Notes: a model not told the origin generated them from the letters alone. A DNA stretch of 20,119 nucleotides from Dysgonamonadaceae bacterium (GCA_031258895.1 JAIRMF010000142.1:1-20119); one strand, 5' to 3'; numbered from the stretch's first letter, positions 12,837 through 20,119 are shown. Numbers and translations are program-made.

Positions 12837-15524
12837 ATGCAACCGAATCATCATTATTTAGGGTTGAGCGACGCCCAAATCTCGGAAAGCCGCAGGAAAT
12901 ACGGAATTAACGTACTGACGCCGCCCAAAAGAACGCCCTATTGGATAAAATTCCTGGAAAAATTCACCGATCCTATTATCATCATCCTGTTGGTTGCGTT
13001 GATATTGTCGGTCGGTGTTTCGTTTTACGAATTTAACTGGGGAAAGGACGCCGGCCGGTTCGGGATTTTTTTGGAACCGCTGGGTATTTTGGTTGCCTTA
13101 CTGTTAGCGACTGTCGTAGGCTTCCTGTTTGAGCAGAGTGCAAACAGGAAATTTGAGATACTGAACAAAGTCAACGACGACACTCCGGTCAAAGTTATTC
13201 GCAACGGAAATATTTGTCAGACGGAGAAAAAAGATATTGTCGTAGGCGACATTGTGATTCTTGAAACCGGAGAAGAAGTGCCTGCCGACGGAGAACTGCT
13301 TGAGGCCGTATCTTTACAGATCAACGAATCAACACTTACCGGTGAACCGATATGCAAGAAGACGGTCAATCCTGCCGACTTCGACTCCGACGCCACCTAT
13401 CCGTCTAATTATGCGATGAAAGGCACAACGGTTGCCGACGGTCACGGCATTATGAAGGTTCGTAAGGTTGGGGATGCTTCCGAGTACGGCAAGGTTTATA
13501 AGGGTGCGCAGCTCGACAATAAAATAGAGACGCCGCTCAACAGGCAATTAAACGGTCTGGCGGGTCTGATCGCTAAGGCGAGCTATTCAATTTCGGCTCT
13601 TATAGTTGTCGGGCGTCTGACCGGATACTTTATCGAAGCCGGCGGCTTTACCGTGGTCGATTGGGTTCATTTCGGCAATTACATCTTGAAGACGATAATG
13701 ATAGCTGTCACCGTTATTGTTGTAGCGGTTCCGGAAGGGCTGCCCATGAGTGTCACGCTTTCCTTAGCCTTGAGCATGAAGCGTATGCTTTCGACCAACA
13801 ATCTTGTCCGCAAGATGCACGCCTGTGAGACTATGGGTGCAGCCACCGTGATCTGTACCGATAAGACGGGAACACTGACACAGAACAGGATGAAAGTATT
13901 CGAGACGCAGTTTTACGGTCATACATCCGACGCCATTTATGAGAACATCGCCATCAATTCTACCGCTTATCTTGACCATTCCGACGGAAAGGAAACCAGG
14001 TCGCTCGGCAATCCTACCGAAGGTGCGTTGTTGCTTTGGCTGCATGAGAACGGCATTGACTATCTACCTTTGCGCGAGCAGGCGGAGATAATCGACAGAC
14101 TTACCTTTTCCACGGAGCGCAAATATATGGCGACCATAGCCAAGTCACCTTTGTCCGGCAGAAAGACGTTGTACGTTAAGGGTGCTCCGGAAATTATTTT
14201 GGGCATGAGCAGTCATATTCCTGTTGCGAAGGAAGAGATAGAGGGCCGATTGTTTGATTATCAGGGTAAGGCGATGCGCACGTTGGGTTTTGCGTATCAG
14301 GATATAGACGATGCCGATGTTACGATTGAGGATGGGAAGATACATAATTCGGAGTTAATTTTTCTTGGGATAGTTGCGATCTCCGATCCGGTTCGTCCCG
14401 ACGTACCTGAGGCAATAAGCGACTGTATTGACGCCGGAATAGACATAAAGATTGTCACCGGCGACACCCCTGGTACGGCGAAGGAGATAGGTCGTCAGAT
14501 TGGGTTGTGGCGTACAGGGGAGCCGGAGGATCATCATATCACCGGAGTTGAGTTTGCGGCGATGCCGGACGATGTTTTATCGGATAGGGTACTGTCTTTG
14601 AAGATCATTTCTCGTGCTCGTCCTATGGATAAGCAGCGTTTAGTACGGTTATTGCAGCAGCGCGGTCAAGTGGTAGCTGTTACGGGAGACGGGACGAATG
14701 ATGCTCCGGCATTGAATCAGGCGCAGGTTGGTTTGTCGATGGGGGACGGGACGTCGGTAGCGAAGGAGGCGAGCGACATTACCATTTTGGACAATTCGTT
14801 TAGCAGCATTACACGTGCCGTGATGTGGGGTCGTTCTCTTTATCGCAACATACAACGGTTTATTCTTTTCCAGATGACGATCAATATCACGGCTTGTATC
14901 ACCATCTTAGCCGGTGCTTTTTTGGGTACGGAGTCACCACTCACGGTGACTCAGATGTTGTGGGTGAATCTTATCATGGACACATTTGCGGCGCTTGCGT
15001 TGGCGTCCTTACCGCCGAATCGAGGTGTAATGAAAGATCGTCCACGGCGGGCTACCGACTTTATCATTTCGAGATCGATGTGGTTTGACATTATATTGAC
15101 CGGTATTTTGTTTGTCTTGTTGTTGTTTGGGTTGGTGCAGTATTTCAGGCATGAGGAGATTGGGGGGTTACGGGAGTTAACTTTTAGTGGGTATTTCGGC
15201 AATTTCTTCAATTTTGGTCGGTATGGCGCATTGACCTCGTACGAATTGTCTTTATTCTTCACGATCTTTGTTATGCTTCAATTTTGGAACATGTTTAACT
15301 CGAAGGCTTTTATGACGGGTCGTTCCACGTTTTCGGGATTGTCCGGGAGCACGGGTTTTCTTGCTGTTTCGGCGGCGATTTTGGGAGGTCAGTGGCTTAT
15401 TGTTACGGTTGGGGGCGAGATGTTCAGCACGGTGCCGTTACGTTATGAGGACTGGTTTCTGGTGCTTGTCTCGACGTCGGTAGTGTTGTTTTTCGGGGAA
15501 TTTTTACGATTGCTAAGGCGTTAA
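12837..15524 (+). CDS. Calcium-translocating P-type ATPase, P2B (PMCA) type
   Basis: The pump exports Ca2+ across the cytoplasmic membrane using ATP. The order is an N-terminal cation-ATPase domain, membrane pair M1-M2 (about residues 37-110), actuator domain (TGEEVPADGELL, then STLTGEP), and M3-M4 with PEGLP at 299-303. The phosphorylation loop carries Asp342 in DKTGTLTQNRM, followed by the nucleotide domain (KGAPEIIL), the hinge TGDGTNDAP at 616-624, and M5-M10. In M6, Asn711 and Asp715 (NLIMD) with the M4 Glu300 fit the single-Ca2+ site of P2B pumps. There is no long C-terminal calmodulin-binding tail, as expected in bacteria. At 895 residues it is complete. Another divalent cation as substrate cannot be excluded. 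The coding strand runs from A/C-rich at its start to G/T-rich at its end. Confidence 0.92.
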   Translation: MQPNHHYLGLSDAQISESRRKYGINVLTPPKRTPYWIKFLEKFTDPIIIILLVALILSVGVSFYEFNWGKDAGRFGIFLEPLGILVALLLATVVGFLFEQSANRKFEILNKVNDDTPVKVIRNGNICQTEKKDIVVGDIVILETGEEVPADGELLEAVSLQINESTLTGEPICKKTVNPADFDSDATYPSNYAMKGTTVADGHGIMKVRKVGDASEYGKVYKGAQLDNKIETPLNRQLNGLAGLIAKASYSISALIVVGRLTGYFIEAGGFTVVDWVHFGNYILKTIMIAVTVIVVAVPEGLPMSVTLSLALSMKRMLSTNNLVRKMHACETMGAATVICTDKTGTLTQNRMKVFETQFYGHTSDAIYENIAINSTAYLDHSDGKETRSLGNPTEGALLLWLHENGIDYLPLREQAEIIDRLTFSTERKYMATIAKSPLSGRKTLYVKGAPEIILGMSSHIPVAKEEIEGRLFDYQGKAMRTLGFAYQDIDDADVTIEDGKIHNSELIFLGIVAISDPVRPDVPEAISDCIDAGIDIKIVTGDTPGTAKEIGRQIGLWRTGEPEDHHITGVEFAAMPDDVLSDRVLSLKIISRARPMDKQRLVRLLQQRGQVVAVTGDGTNDAPALNQAQVGLSMGDGTSVAKEASDITILDNSFSSITRAVMWGRSLYRNIQRFILFQMTINITACITILAGAFLGTESPLTVTQMLWVNLIMDTFAALALASLPPNRGVMKDRPRRATDFIISRSMWFDIILTGILFVLLLFGLVQYFRHEEIGGLRELTFSGYFGNFFNFGRYGALTSYELSLFFTIFVMLQFWNMFNSKAFMTGRSTFSGLSGSTGFLAVSAAILGGQWLIVTVGGEMFSTVPLRYEDWFLVLVSTSVVLFFGEFLRLLRR

Positions 15525-15531
15525 TTTGTTT

Positions 15532-16155
15532 ATGGAGACCATTGGCATACGAACTTCCACCATTGGCATCATACCTATTGAATTGAATCCCATGTATCTT
15601 CTCTCTCGCCTGTCCGATTCGGATCGGTATCTACCTATCATCATGCGTATGCCTGTTGCTCGGCAGTGCGAATGGTTATCCGTACGGTTGTTGGTTCAGG
15701 AGATGCTTGGTGTTGGGAAAGATATTCATTACCATTCGAACGGTAAGCCTTACCTTACGGGTTGCCCATACCATATTGGCATCAGCCACACGAAGACACA
15801 TGCTGTTATCATTATAAATCCGCTTCAAGATGTTTCGATAGACATAGAGATGATCACTCCGCGAGTGAAGAACATACGGGATCGCATCATGAACGATGTT
15901 GAGTTGGGGGGAGTTTTATTGCCGCGGGACGTCACGTACCCTCTGCTTCATTGGTCTGGGAAGGAGACTATTTGCAAGTATCTTGGGTTGCCTGGTCTGG
16001 ATTTTCGGGAGCACATTACTATTACTCCTTTTTTCCCTTTGAAGGGTATTTGGAGTTGTTTTCAGGCGTTTGAGACTCGGACGGATGATCGTGGGTCGGA
16101 GCTTTTTGTTCATTATTACGTATCGGACATTTACGTCTTGACGGCGATAGTTTAG
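15532..16155 (+). CDS. 4'-phosphopantetheinyl transferase superfamily protein
   Basis: These enzymes move phosphopantetheine from coenzyme A to a conserved Ser of acyl- or peptidyl-carrier proteins. The signature residues are present: DIE at 104-106 (VSIDIEMI; Mg2+ ligands) and WSGKE at 141-145, with HIGISHTKTHAVI before them. At 207 residues it has the double-domain Sfp size rather than the short AcpS form. I chose ATG 15532, 7 nt after the stop of the ATPase gene; a TTG at 15526 in the same frame would add two residues but is less likely. No promoter lies in the gap, so it is probably cotranscribed with the ATPase gene. No carrier protein or synthase is nearby, so the target (fatty-acid ACP or a specialised carrier) is unknown. 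The N-terminal half is weakly conserved. Confidence 0.85.
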   Translation: METIGIRTSTIGIIPIELNPMYLLSRLSDSDRYLPIIMRMPVARQCEWLSVRLLVQEMLGVGKDIHYHSNGKPYLTGCPYHIGISHTKTHAVIIINPLQDVSIDIEMITPRVKNIRDRIMNDVELGGVLLPRDVTYPLLHWSGKETICKYLGLPGLDFREHITITPFFPLKGIWSCFQAFETRTDDRGSELFVHYYVSDIYVLTAIV

Positions 16156-16199
16156 TTTGTCGCGTCGGATATTTTTCGGGGGTGTTGCGGTAATAAAGA

Positions 16200-16231
16200 A
16201 TGAAGCCACACCGAAATCGGAATGGCTTCAT
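16200..16231. terminator. Hairpin between convergent transferase and fba genes, probably bidirectional
   Basis: ATGAAGCCA (16200-16208) and TGGCTTCAT (16223-16231) pair perfectly; an inner CCGA/TCGG can extend the stem. Read leftwards it is followed by TCTTTATT; read rightwards there is little T. It sits 45 nt after the transferase stop and 89 nt beyond the fba stop, a natural place for a shared terminator. The remaining 16232-16319 shows nothing clear. Confidence 0.6.
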
Positions 16232-16319
16232 GTATCTCACCGTTTATCCTCCCAATATGTCCGGCAACGTCAATTGTAAACTATCAAGCTGCCGTGAACG
16301 GGGGAGAACCGACCCGAAT

Positions 16320-17312
16320 CTAAACCTTGCCCGCAGAACCCAATACGTTGACCAACTTGTGACGGTACAAAGATTTCAACGATTCACGGGCAGGACCAAG
16401 ATACTGACGAGGATCAAACCACTCGGGATGAGTGCTGAACGTAGCGCGAATCGCCGCCGTCATCGCCAAACGACCGTCCGAATCAATGTTGATCTTACAT
16501 ACCGCCGACCGCGAGGCGCGACGTAATTGCTCCTCCGGTATCCCTATCGTATCCCGTAAACGACCTCCGTTCGCATTTATCGTCGAAACCAAATCGACAG
16601 GAACAGACGAAGCCCCGTGCAAAACTATCGGAAAACCGGGAATGCGACGCTCTACCTCCTCCAATATGTCAAACCGTAAAGGCGGAGGTACCAATAAACC
16701 GTCGGAATTGCGAGTGCACTGTTCAGGCTTGAATTTGTTTGCACCGTGAGACGTTCCGATCGAAATAGCTAACGAATCAACCCCAGTCTTCCTCACAAAA
16801 TCCTCTACCTCCTCAGGACGTGTGTACGTGTGAGTCTCCGACTTCACGTCGTCCTCTATCCCGGCGAGCACGCCAAGCTCCCCCTCTACCGTGACGTCAT
16901 AACGATGCGCGTACTCGACAACCTTCGCCGTCAAAGATACATTGTCATCGTAAGAATGGTGCGAACCGTCTATCATGACAGACGAAAAGCCATACTCAAT
17001 ACAGCTCTTACACAACTCAAACGTATCACCATGATCGAGATGCAAAACAATGGGAATGCTGCGCCCCAACTCCTTCGAATACTCAACCGCCCCCTGAGCC
17101 ATGTAACGCAAAAGAGTCTGGTTGGCATACTTGCGAGCACCGCTCGATACCTGAAGAATGACAGGAGAACCTTCCTCTACACACGCCTGGATGATAGCCT
17201 GCATCTGTTCCATGTTGTTAAAGTTGAACGCGGGAATAGCGTAACGACCAACTATCGCGTCCCTGAATAACTGACGACTGTTTACCAGTCCTAATTCCTT
17301 GTAACTTGTCAT
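16320..17312 (-). CDS. fba: Class II fructose-1,6-bisphosphate aldolase
   Basis: The zinc enzyme splits fructose-1,6-bisphosphate into glyceraldehyde-3-phosphate and dihydroxyacetone phosphate in glycolysis and runs backwards in gluconeogenesis. Catalytic Asp93 and zinc ligand His94 lie in LHLDHGDTF, Glu143/Glu145 in VEGELG, and zinc ligands His189 (IGTSHG) and His232 (VLHGASS) are intact. The 330-residue protein starts MTSYKELGLVNSRQLF, the usual bacteroidal N-terminus. An in-frame ATG 36 nt further upstream (17348) would add twelve atypical residues and lies inside a hairpin, so I reject it. It has a strong promoter at 17378-17408 and diverges from glyS. It converges with the phosphopantetheinyl transferase gene on a shared hairpin. 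No glycolytic neighbour is present. Confidence 0.95.
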   Translation of the reverse strand: MTSYKELGLVNSRQLFRDAIVGRYAIPAFNFNNMEQMQAIIQACVEEGSPVILQVSSGARKYANQTLLRYMAQGAVEYSKELGRSIPIVLHLDHGDTFELCKSCIEYGFSSVMIDGSHHSYDDNVSLTAKVVEYAHRYDVTVEGELGVLAGIEDDVKSETHTYTRPEEVEDFVRKTGVDSLAISIGTSHGANKFKPEQCTRNSDGLLVPPPLRFDILEEVERRIPGFPIVLHGASSVPVDLVSTINANGGRLRDTIGIPEEQLRRASRSAVCKINIDSDGRLAMTAAIRATFSTHPEWFDPRQYLGPARESLKSLYRHKLVNVLGSAGKV

Positions 17313-17346
17313 TTTTTTATGTTGTATTTTGTTGTTTATGCCTCCC

Positions 17347-17363
17347 ATCCCGATGCCCGGGAT
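17347..17363 (-). promoter_or_regulatory. GC-rich hairpin in the fba 5' leader
   Basis: ATCCCG (17347-17352) and CGGGAT (17358-17363) are perfect 6-bp arms around 5 nt. The hairpin lies about 35-50 nt upstream of the chosen fba ATG, inside the ~60-nt leader predicted from the promoter, and covers the rejected upstream ATG. It may affect mRNA stability or translation; no known riboswitch is recognised. Confidence 0.4.
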
Positions 17364-17377
17364 TCGATTCGGCGACG

Positions 17378-17408
17378 CAAAGGTAACGGTTTTTTCCCTG
17401 ACAACAAA
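17378..17408 (-). promoter_or_regulatory. Promoter of fba
   Basis: Reading leftwards, TTTG (17408-17405) is followed after 19 bp by TACCTTTG (17385-17378), a perfect match to the Bacteroidetes consensus. Transcription should start near 17371, giving a leader of about 60 nt to the ATG at 17312. Confidence 0.78.
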
Positions 17409-17490
17409 ATCACCGCTCCATAAAAAACCTATATCCCCGCCATCGTCAAAACGTTTTTTCGTATCATGCTCGTGTTTGAATTATTTAGTG

Positions 17491-17498
17491 TAATTTTG
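17491..17498 (+). promoter_or_regulatory. -7 box of glyS
   Basis: TAATTTTG matches TAnnTTTG and lies 28 nt before the glyS ATG at 17527. The nearest upstream TTTG (17475-17478) is only 12 bp away, so a proper -33 element is missing. Confidence 0.5.
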
Positions 17499-17526
17499 TT
17501 GCCCTTATTATTAAATCGTTTTTCTT

Positions 17527-19074
17527 ATGGCTCAACAGGAAGTGTTCCTCAAAAAACTTGTCGCCCACTGCAAAGAATATGGGTTCGTGTTCCCATCCTC
17601 AGAAATTTACGACGGCCTCGCCGCTGTCTACGATTATGGACAAAACGGAGTAGAACTCAAAAACAATATCAAACGATATTGGTGGGACAGTATGACCCTG
17701 CTTAATGATAATGTGGCAGGCATAGATTCGGCTGTGTTCATGCATCCAACGGTCTGGAAAGCCTCCGGACATGTAGACGCATTCAATGACCCGCTCATAG
17801 ATAACCGTGACTCGAAAAAACGATACCGAGCCGACGTCCTGATCGAGGAACAAATCGCAAAATACGAAGACAAAATCGAGAAAGAAATCGAAAAAGCCGC
17901 CGGACGGTTCGGTAACGACTTCAACGAAACACTCTTCCGACAAACCAATCCGCGTACTATCGAATACAAAGCAAAACGCGACAACCTGTACAAACGATTT
18001 GTTAGTGCGCAAAACGAAAATAATCTTGACGAGCTGAAACAAATCATAGTTGATGAGGAAATCGTCTGTCCGGTCTCAGGATCCCGTAACTGGACGGATG
18101 TGAAACAGTTTAACCTGATGTTTTCCACCGAAATAGGCTCCACCGCAGAGGGCGCAACCAAAATATACCTCAGACCGGAAACGGCGCAGGGAATTTTCGT
18201 CAACTTCCTCAACGTTCAGAAAAGCGGACGGATGAAAATACCCTTCGGAATAGCGCAAATAGGCAAAGCGTTCAGAAATGAAATAGTTGCCCGACAGTTT
18301 ATCTTTCGGATGCGGGAGTTTGAACAGATGGAGATGCAGTTTTTTGTTCGGCCGGGGGAGGAAATGCGCTGGTTTGAATATTGGAAGCAAACCCGCATGA
18401 AATGGCACAAAGCGCTCGGCCTTGGAGATAACAAATATCGTTTCCATGACCACTCAAAACTCGCCCATTATGCCAATGCCGCAACCGATATTGAGTTCGA
18501 AATGCCTTTCGGATTCAGGGAAGTGGAAGGTATTCATTCCCGTACCGATTTTGATCTGAACAGCCATGAAAAATACTCCGGCAAAAAAATCAAATATTTC
18601 GACCCCGACCTGAATCAGTCATATACTCCTTATGTTATAGAAACCTCCATTGGCGTCGATCGCATGTTTCTGAGCATTATTGCCGGTGCATACACGGAGG
18701 AGCCTCTTGAAGGCGGTGATATGCGTACCGTACTGAAAATTCCTCCCGTGCTTGCGCCTGTGAAAATAGCCGTCCTGCCTTTGGTAAGGAAGGATGAACT
18801 TCCGGAAAGGGCGCTTAAAATAATGGATGAACTGAAATTCAACTGCTACTGCCGGTACGACGACAAGGACTCCATCGGAAAACGTTATCGCCGTCAGGAC
18901 GCCGTCGGTACGCCCTACTGCATCACCGTCGACTACGATACACTCAAGGACGATACCGTAACAATCCGTCACCGAGATACTATGGAACAGGAACGTGTCC
19001 CTATCTCCGCCCTTGAGGATATTGTCGAGGATAAATTGAATATTAAAAACATATTAAAAGCCATAAAAGCCTGA
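17527..19074 (+). CDS. glyS: Glycyl-tRNA synthetase (single-chain, alpha2 type)
   Basis: The enzyme charges tRNA-Gly with glycine. It is the eukaryote-like homodimeric class II form (often called glyS or glyQS), not the bacterial alpha2beta2 form. The N-terminus MAQQEVFLKKLVAHCKEYGF and the GLAAVYDYGQNGVELKNN block are typical. Motif 2 is FRNE at 249-252 (GKAFRNEIVARQFIFRMREF) and motif 3 is GVDRM at 376-380. The C-terminal anticodon-binding domain covers about 415-505 (VLPLVRKDELPERALKI). An insertion rich in Glu and Lys at ~105-130 (EEQIAKYEDKIEKEIEKA) is a charged helical part. At 515 residues it is complete. Its stop shares one base with the next ATG (TGATG), so it is probably coupled to the CDP-alcohol phosphatidyltransferase gene. 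Confidence 0.96.
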   Translation: MAQQEVFLKKLVAHCKEYGFVFPSSEIYDGLAAVYDYGQNGVELKNNIKRYWWDSMTLLNDNVAGIDSAVFMHPTVWKASGHVDAFNDPLIDNRDSKKRYRADVLIEEQIAKYEDKIEKEIEKAAGRFGNDFNETLFRQTNPRTIEYKAKRDNLYKRFVSAQNENNLDELKQIIVDEEIVCPVSGSRNWTDVKQFNLMFSTEIGSTAEGATKIYLRPETAQGIFVNFLNVQKSGRMKIPFGIAQIGKAFRNEIVARQFIFRMREFEQMEMQFFVRPGEEMRWFEYWKQTRMKWHKALGLGDNKYRFHDHSKLAHYANAATDIEFEMPFGFREVEGIHSRTDFDLNSHEKYSGKKIKYFDPDLNQSYTPYVIETSIGVDRMFLSIIAGAYTEEPLEGGDMRTVLKIPPVLAPVKIAVLPLVRKDELPERALKIMDELKFNCYCRYDDKDSIGKRYRRQDAVGTPYCITVDYDTLKDDTVTIRHRDTMEQERVPISALEDIVEDKLNIKNILKAIKA

Positions 19075-19799
19075 TGAAAAAACACGCAATACAGGGTATA
19101 TCTACTCTGGAAAAAATCAAACAGGGTCGCGAAAGGACTAATATCCTCCGAAAATACGAACAGATATCAATAGCTTTCCTTGTCGAACGTATGCCTCTGT
19201 GGGTGACCTCCGACATGTTAACCGCTTTCGGGCTGTTCGGCTCGGTCGTCACTTTTTTGGGGTTTGTCTTTGCGCGGTTCTACAACAGATACTTACTTCT
19301 TATAAGTATTGCAGGATTTGTAATAAACTGGTTTGGAGATTCTCTCGACGGCAGGCTTGCATACTATCGCAACAAGCCGCGCAAGTGGTACGGTTTTTCG
19401 CTTGATTTCTGTGTTGATTGGATTACCGCTATTCTGATAGGGCTTGGATACATGTTATACGACAACAACAAGTGGGAGCTGTTCGGGTTCTTTTTCACCG
19501 TTTTTTACGGACTGGAAATGATGATTGCTTTGCTGCGCTACAAGATCGTGAATGTTTATTCCATTGATTCCGGCATATTGGGCCCTACCGAAGTGCGTAT
19601 TGTTCTGGCGTTGATTCTGATTCTCGAAACGGTCGTGCCCGGTTCGTTGATTTTCTCGGTGGTAGGCAGTTGCCTGTTTTTGATGGTGACGAGTGTCCTG
19701 GACTTTATAAAACTGTTGAAAGTAGCCGATGAAAAGGACAAGGAAGAGTGTGCGGCGAAGAATCAGGCGAACATTACAACTGCGGCCTCTTCCATTTGA
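19074..19799 (+). CDS. CDP-alcohol phosphatidyltransferase family membrane protein
   Basis: Members of this integral membrane family join a CDP-activated lipid or alcohol to a second alcohol, making phospholipids such as phosphatidylglycerol or phosphatidylinositol. The catalytic core is in GDSLDGRLAYYRNKPRKWYG followed by FSLDFCVD. All four metal- and catalysis-related Asp residues (89, 92, 111, 115) and Gly93 and Gly107 are present. The Arg of the canonical DGxxAR motif is Tyr97 here, with one extra residue before Gly107. Hydrophobic segments before and after the core indicate several membrane helices. At 241 residues it is normal in length. It overlaps glyS by one base and its last 37 bp overlap folB on the other strand. 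The substrate alcohol cannot be told; I would not call it pgsA. Confidence 0.85.
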   Translation: MKKHAIQGISTLEKIKQGRERTNILRKYEQISIAFLVERMPLWVTSDMLTAFGLFGSVVTFLGFVFARFYNRYLLLISIAGFVINWFGDSLDGRLAYYRNKPRKWYGFSLDFCVDWITAILIGLGYMLYDNNKWELFGFFFTVFYGLEMMIALLRYKIVNVYSIDSGILGPTEVRIVLALILILETVVPGSLIFSVVGSCLFLMVTSVLDFIKLLKVADEKDKEECAAKNQANITTAASSI

Positions 19800-20113
19800 C
19801 CGGCAACGGGGGGATGATGTTTTGACAGGCGAATTTTGACGGATTTGATTTCTGGGAATTGTTCCTTGATTGCTCGGATGATCCTTCCCGCGACATGTTC
19901 TAAGAGGTTTGACGGTATCTCCATCTCATGTTTAACTATTTCAAAGATAGCGGCGTAGTTGATTGCGTCGGTCAGGCGGTCTGATTCTGAAGCGGTGTTG
20001 AGGTTTGAGTAGATTCTAAGGCTGACGGTAAATTTATTTCCTGTTTTTCGTTCTTGTGGGAAGACGCCGTGAAAGGCGTGAAAGGTCATGTTGTTCAGTT
20101 CTATGTAATCCAT
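19763..20113 (-). CDS. folB: Dihydroneopterin aldolase
   Basis: FolB splits 7,8-dihydroneopterin into 6-hydroxymethyl-dihydropterin and glycolaldehyde in folate synthesis. The 116-residue protein begins MDYIELNNMTFHAFHGVFPQ and carries the expected active-site residues: Glu21 (FPQERKTG), Tyr53 (INYAAIFEIV), Glu72 (LLEHVAGRI) and Lys98 (LSKHHPPV). The length is typical of the family, whose members form octamers in the cytoplasm. The ATG at 20111-20113 is only 6 bp from the window edge, so promoter and operon partners are not visible. The end overlaps the CDP-alcohol phosphatidyltransferase gene by 37 bp tail to tail. Confidence 0.93.
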   Translation of the reverse strand: MDYIELNNMTFHAFHGVFPQERKTGNKFTVSLRIYSNLNTASESDRLTDAINYAAIFEIVKHEMEIPSNLLEHVAGRIIRAIKEQFPEIKSVKIRLSKHHPPVAGQMEEAAVVMFA

Positions 20114-20119
20114 AAGGTA

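Noticed and set aside
15526..15531. TTG start for the phosphopantetheinyl transferase
   Set aside because: It begins one base after the ATPase stop; an ATG two codons later is the more likely start.
16830..17270. 146-residue open frame on the + strand
   Set aside because: It is antisense to the conserved fba gene, with no promoter or family signal.
17313..17348. Upstream ATG extending fba by twelve residues
   Set aside because: The added residues do not fit the family N-terminus and the ATG lies within a hairpin; ATG 17312 gives the usual MxSYKxLGLVN start.
17313..17377. Riboswitch in the fba leader
   Set aside because: The leader is only about 60 nt with one short hairpin; no known riboswitch core is recognisable.
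1..20119. Insertion sequences, prophage or toxin-antitoxin genes
   Set aside because: No transposase, integrase, phage structural or toxin-antitoxin pair is visible in any frame.

Overview
The window looks like a chromosomal housekeeping stretch from a Gram-negative member of the Bacteroidetes (Bacteroidota), most likely order Bacteroidales. Three things support this. (1) Almost every transcription unit is preceded by the Bacteroidetes sigma-A type -7 box TAnnTTTG, often with a TTTG -33 element 19-20 bp upstream. (2) Starts lack a clear Shine-Dalgarno and are A-rich. (3) The gene set (LpxB, LptD, a TIGR02757/DUF2400 protein, CdaA, bacteroidal-type TadA, RecO, Fba and DnaB) is typical of that phylum. 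No genus can be fixed from the sequence alone. There is no mobile element, CRISPR array or rRNA.

Layout: 1-626 is the 3' end of a Gfo/Idh/MocA-type oxidoreductase, closed by a strong hairpin. 704-3483 is a tightly overlapping unit: cdaA (c-di-AMP synthesis), a TIGR02757 protein and lpxB (lipid A disaccharide synthesis). 3674-5630 holds tadA (+), which meets aguB (-) tail to tail with overlapping ends, then rpsT and tRNA-Glu (-). 5659-7743 is recO and tyrS (+). 7747-7903 is a complete tRNA-Gln unit with promoter and terminator. 8018-10720 is lptD (-). 10721-11218 is a protein-free divergent region with the lptD promoter, a five-copy 21-bp tandem repeat, tRNA-Cys with its own promoter and terminator, and the dnaB promoter. 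11219-16155 is dnaB, a P2B-type Ca2+ ATPase and a 4'-phosphopantetheinyl transferase (+). 16320-17312 is class II fructose-bisphosphate aldolase (-), divergent from glyS and a CDP-alcohol phosphatidyltransferase (+). The latter overlaps tail to tail with folB (-) at the right edge.

Functionally the genes serve translation (tyrS, glyS, tadA, rpsT, three tRNAs), envelope building (lpxB, lptD, CDP-alcohol phosphatidyltransferase), replication and repair (dnaB, recO, perhaps the TIGR02757 protein), signalling and ion balance (cdaA, Ca2+ ATPase) and central or cofactor metabolism (fba, folB, aguB, phosphopantetheinyl transferase). Most are single genes or pairs with their own promoters; there is no large pathway operon.

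No clearly novel multi-gene system is visible. The signals most worth a second look are a strong saw-tooth in strand composition that ignores gene direction, the palindromic 21-bp repeat array between lptD and dnaB, a -7 box and small membrane ORF antisense to the lptD 3' end, and the very short or absent leader of recO.
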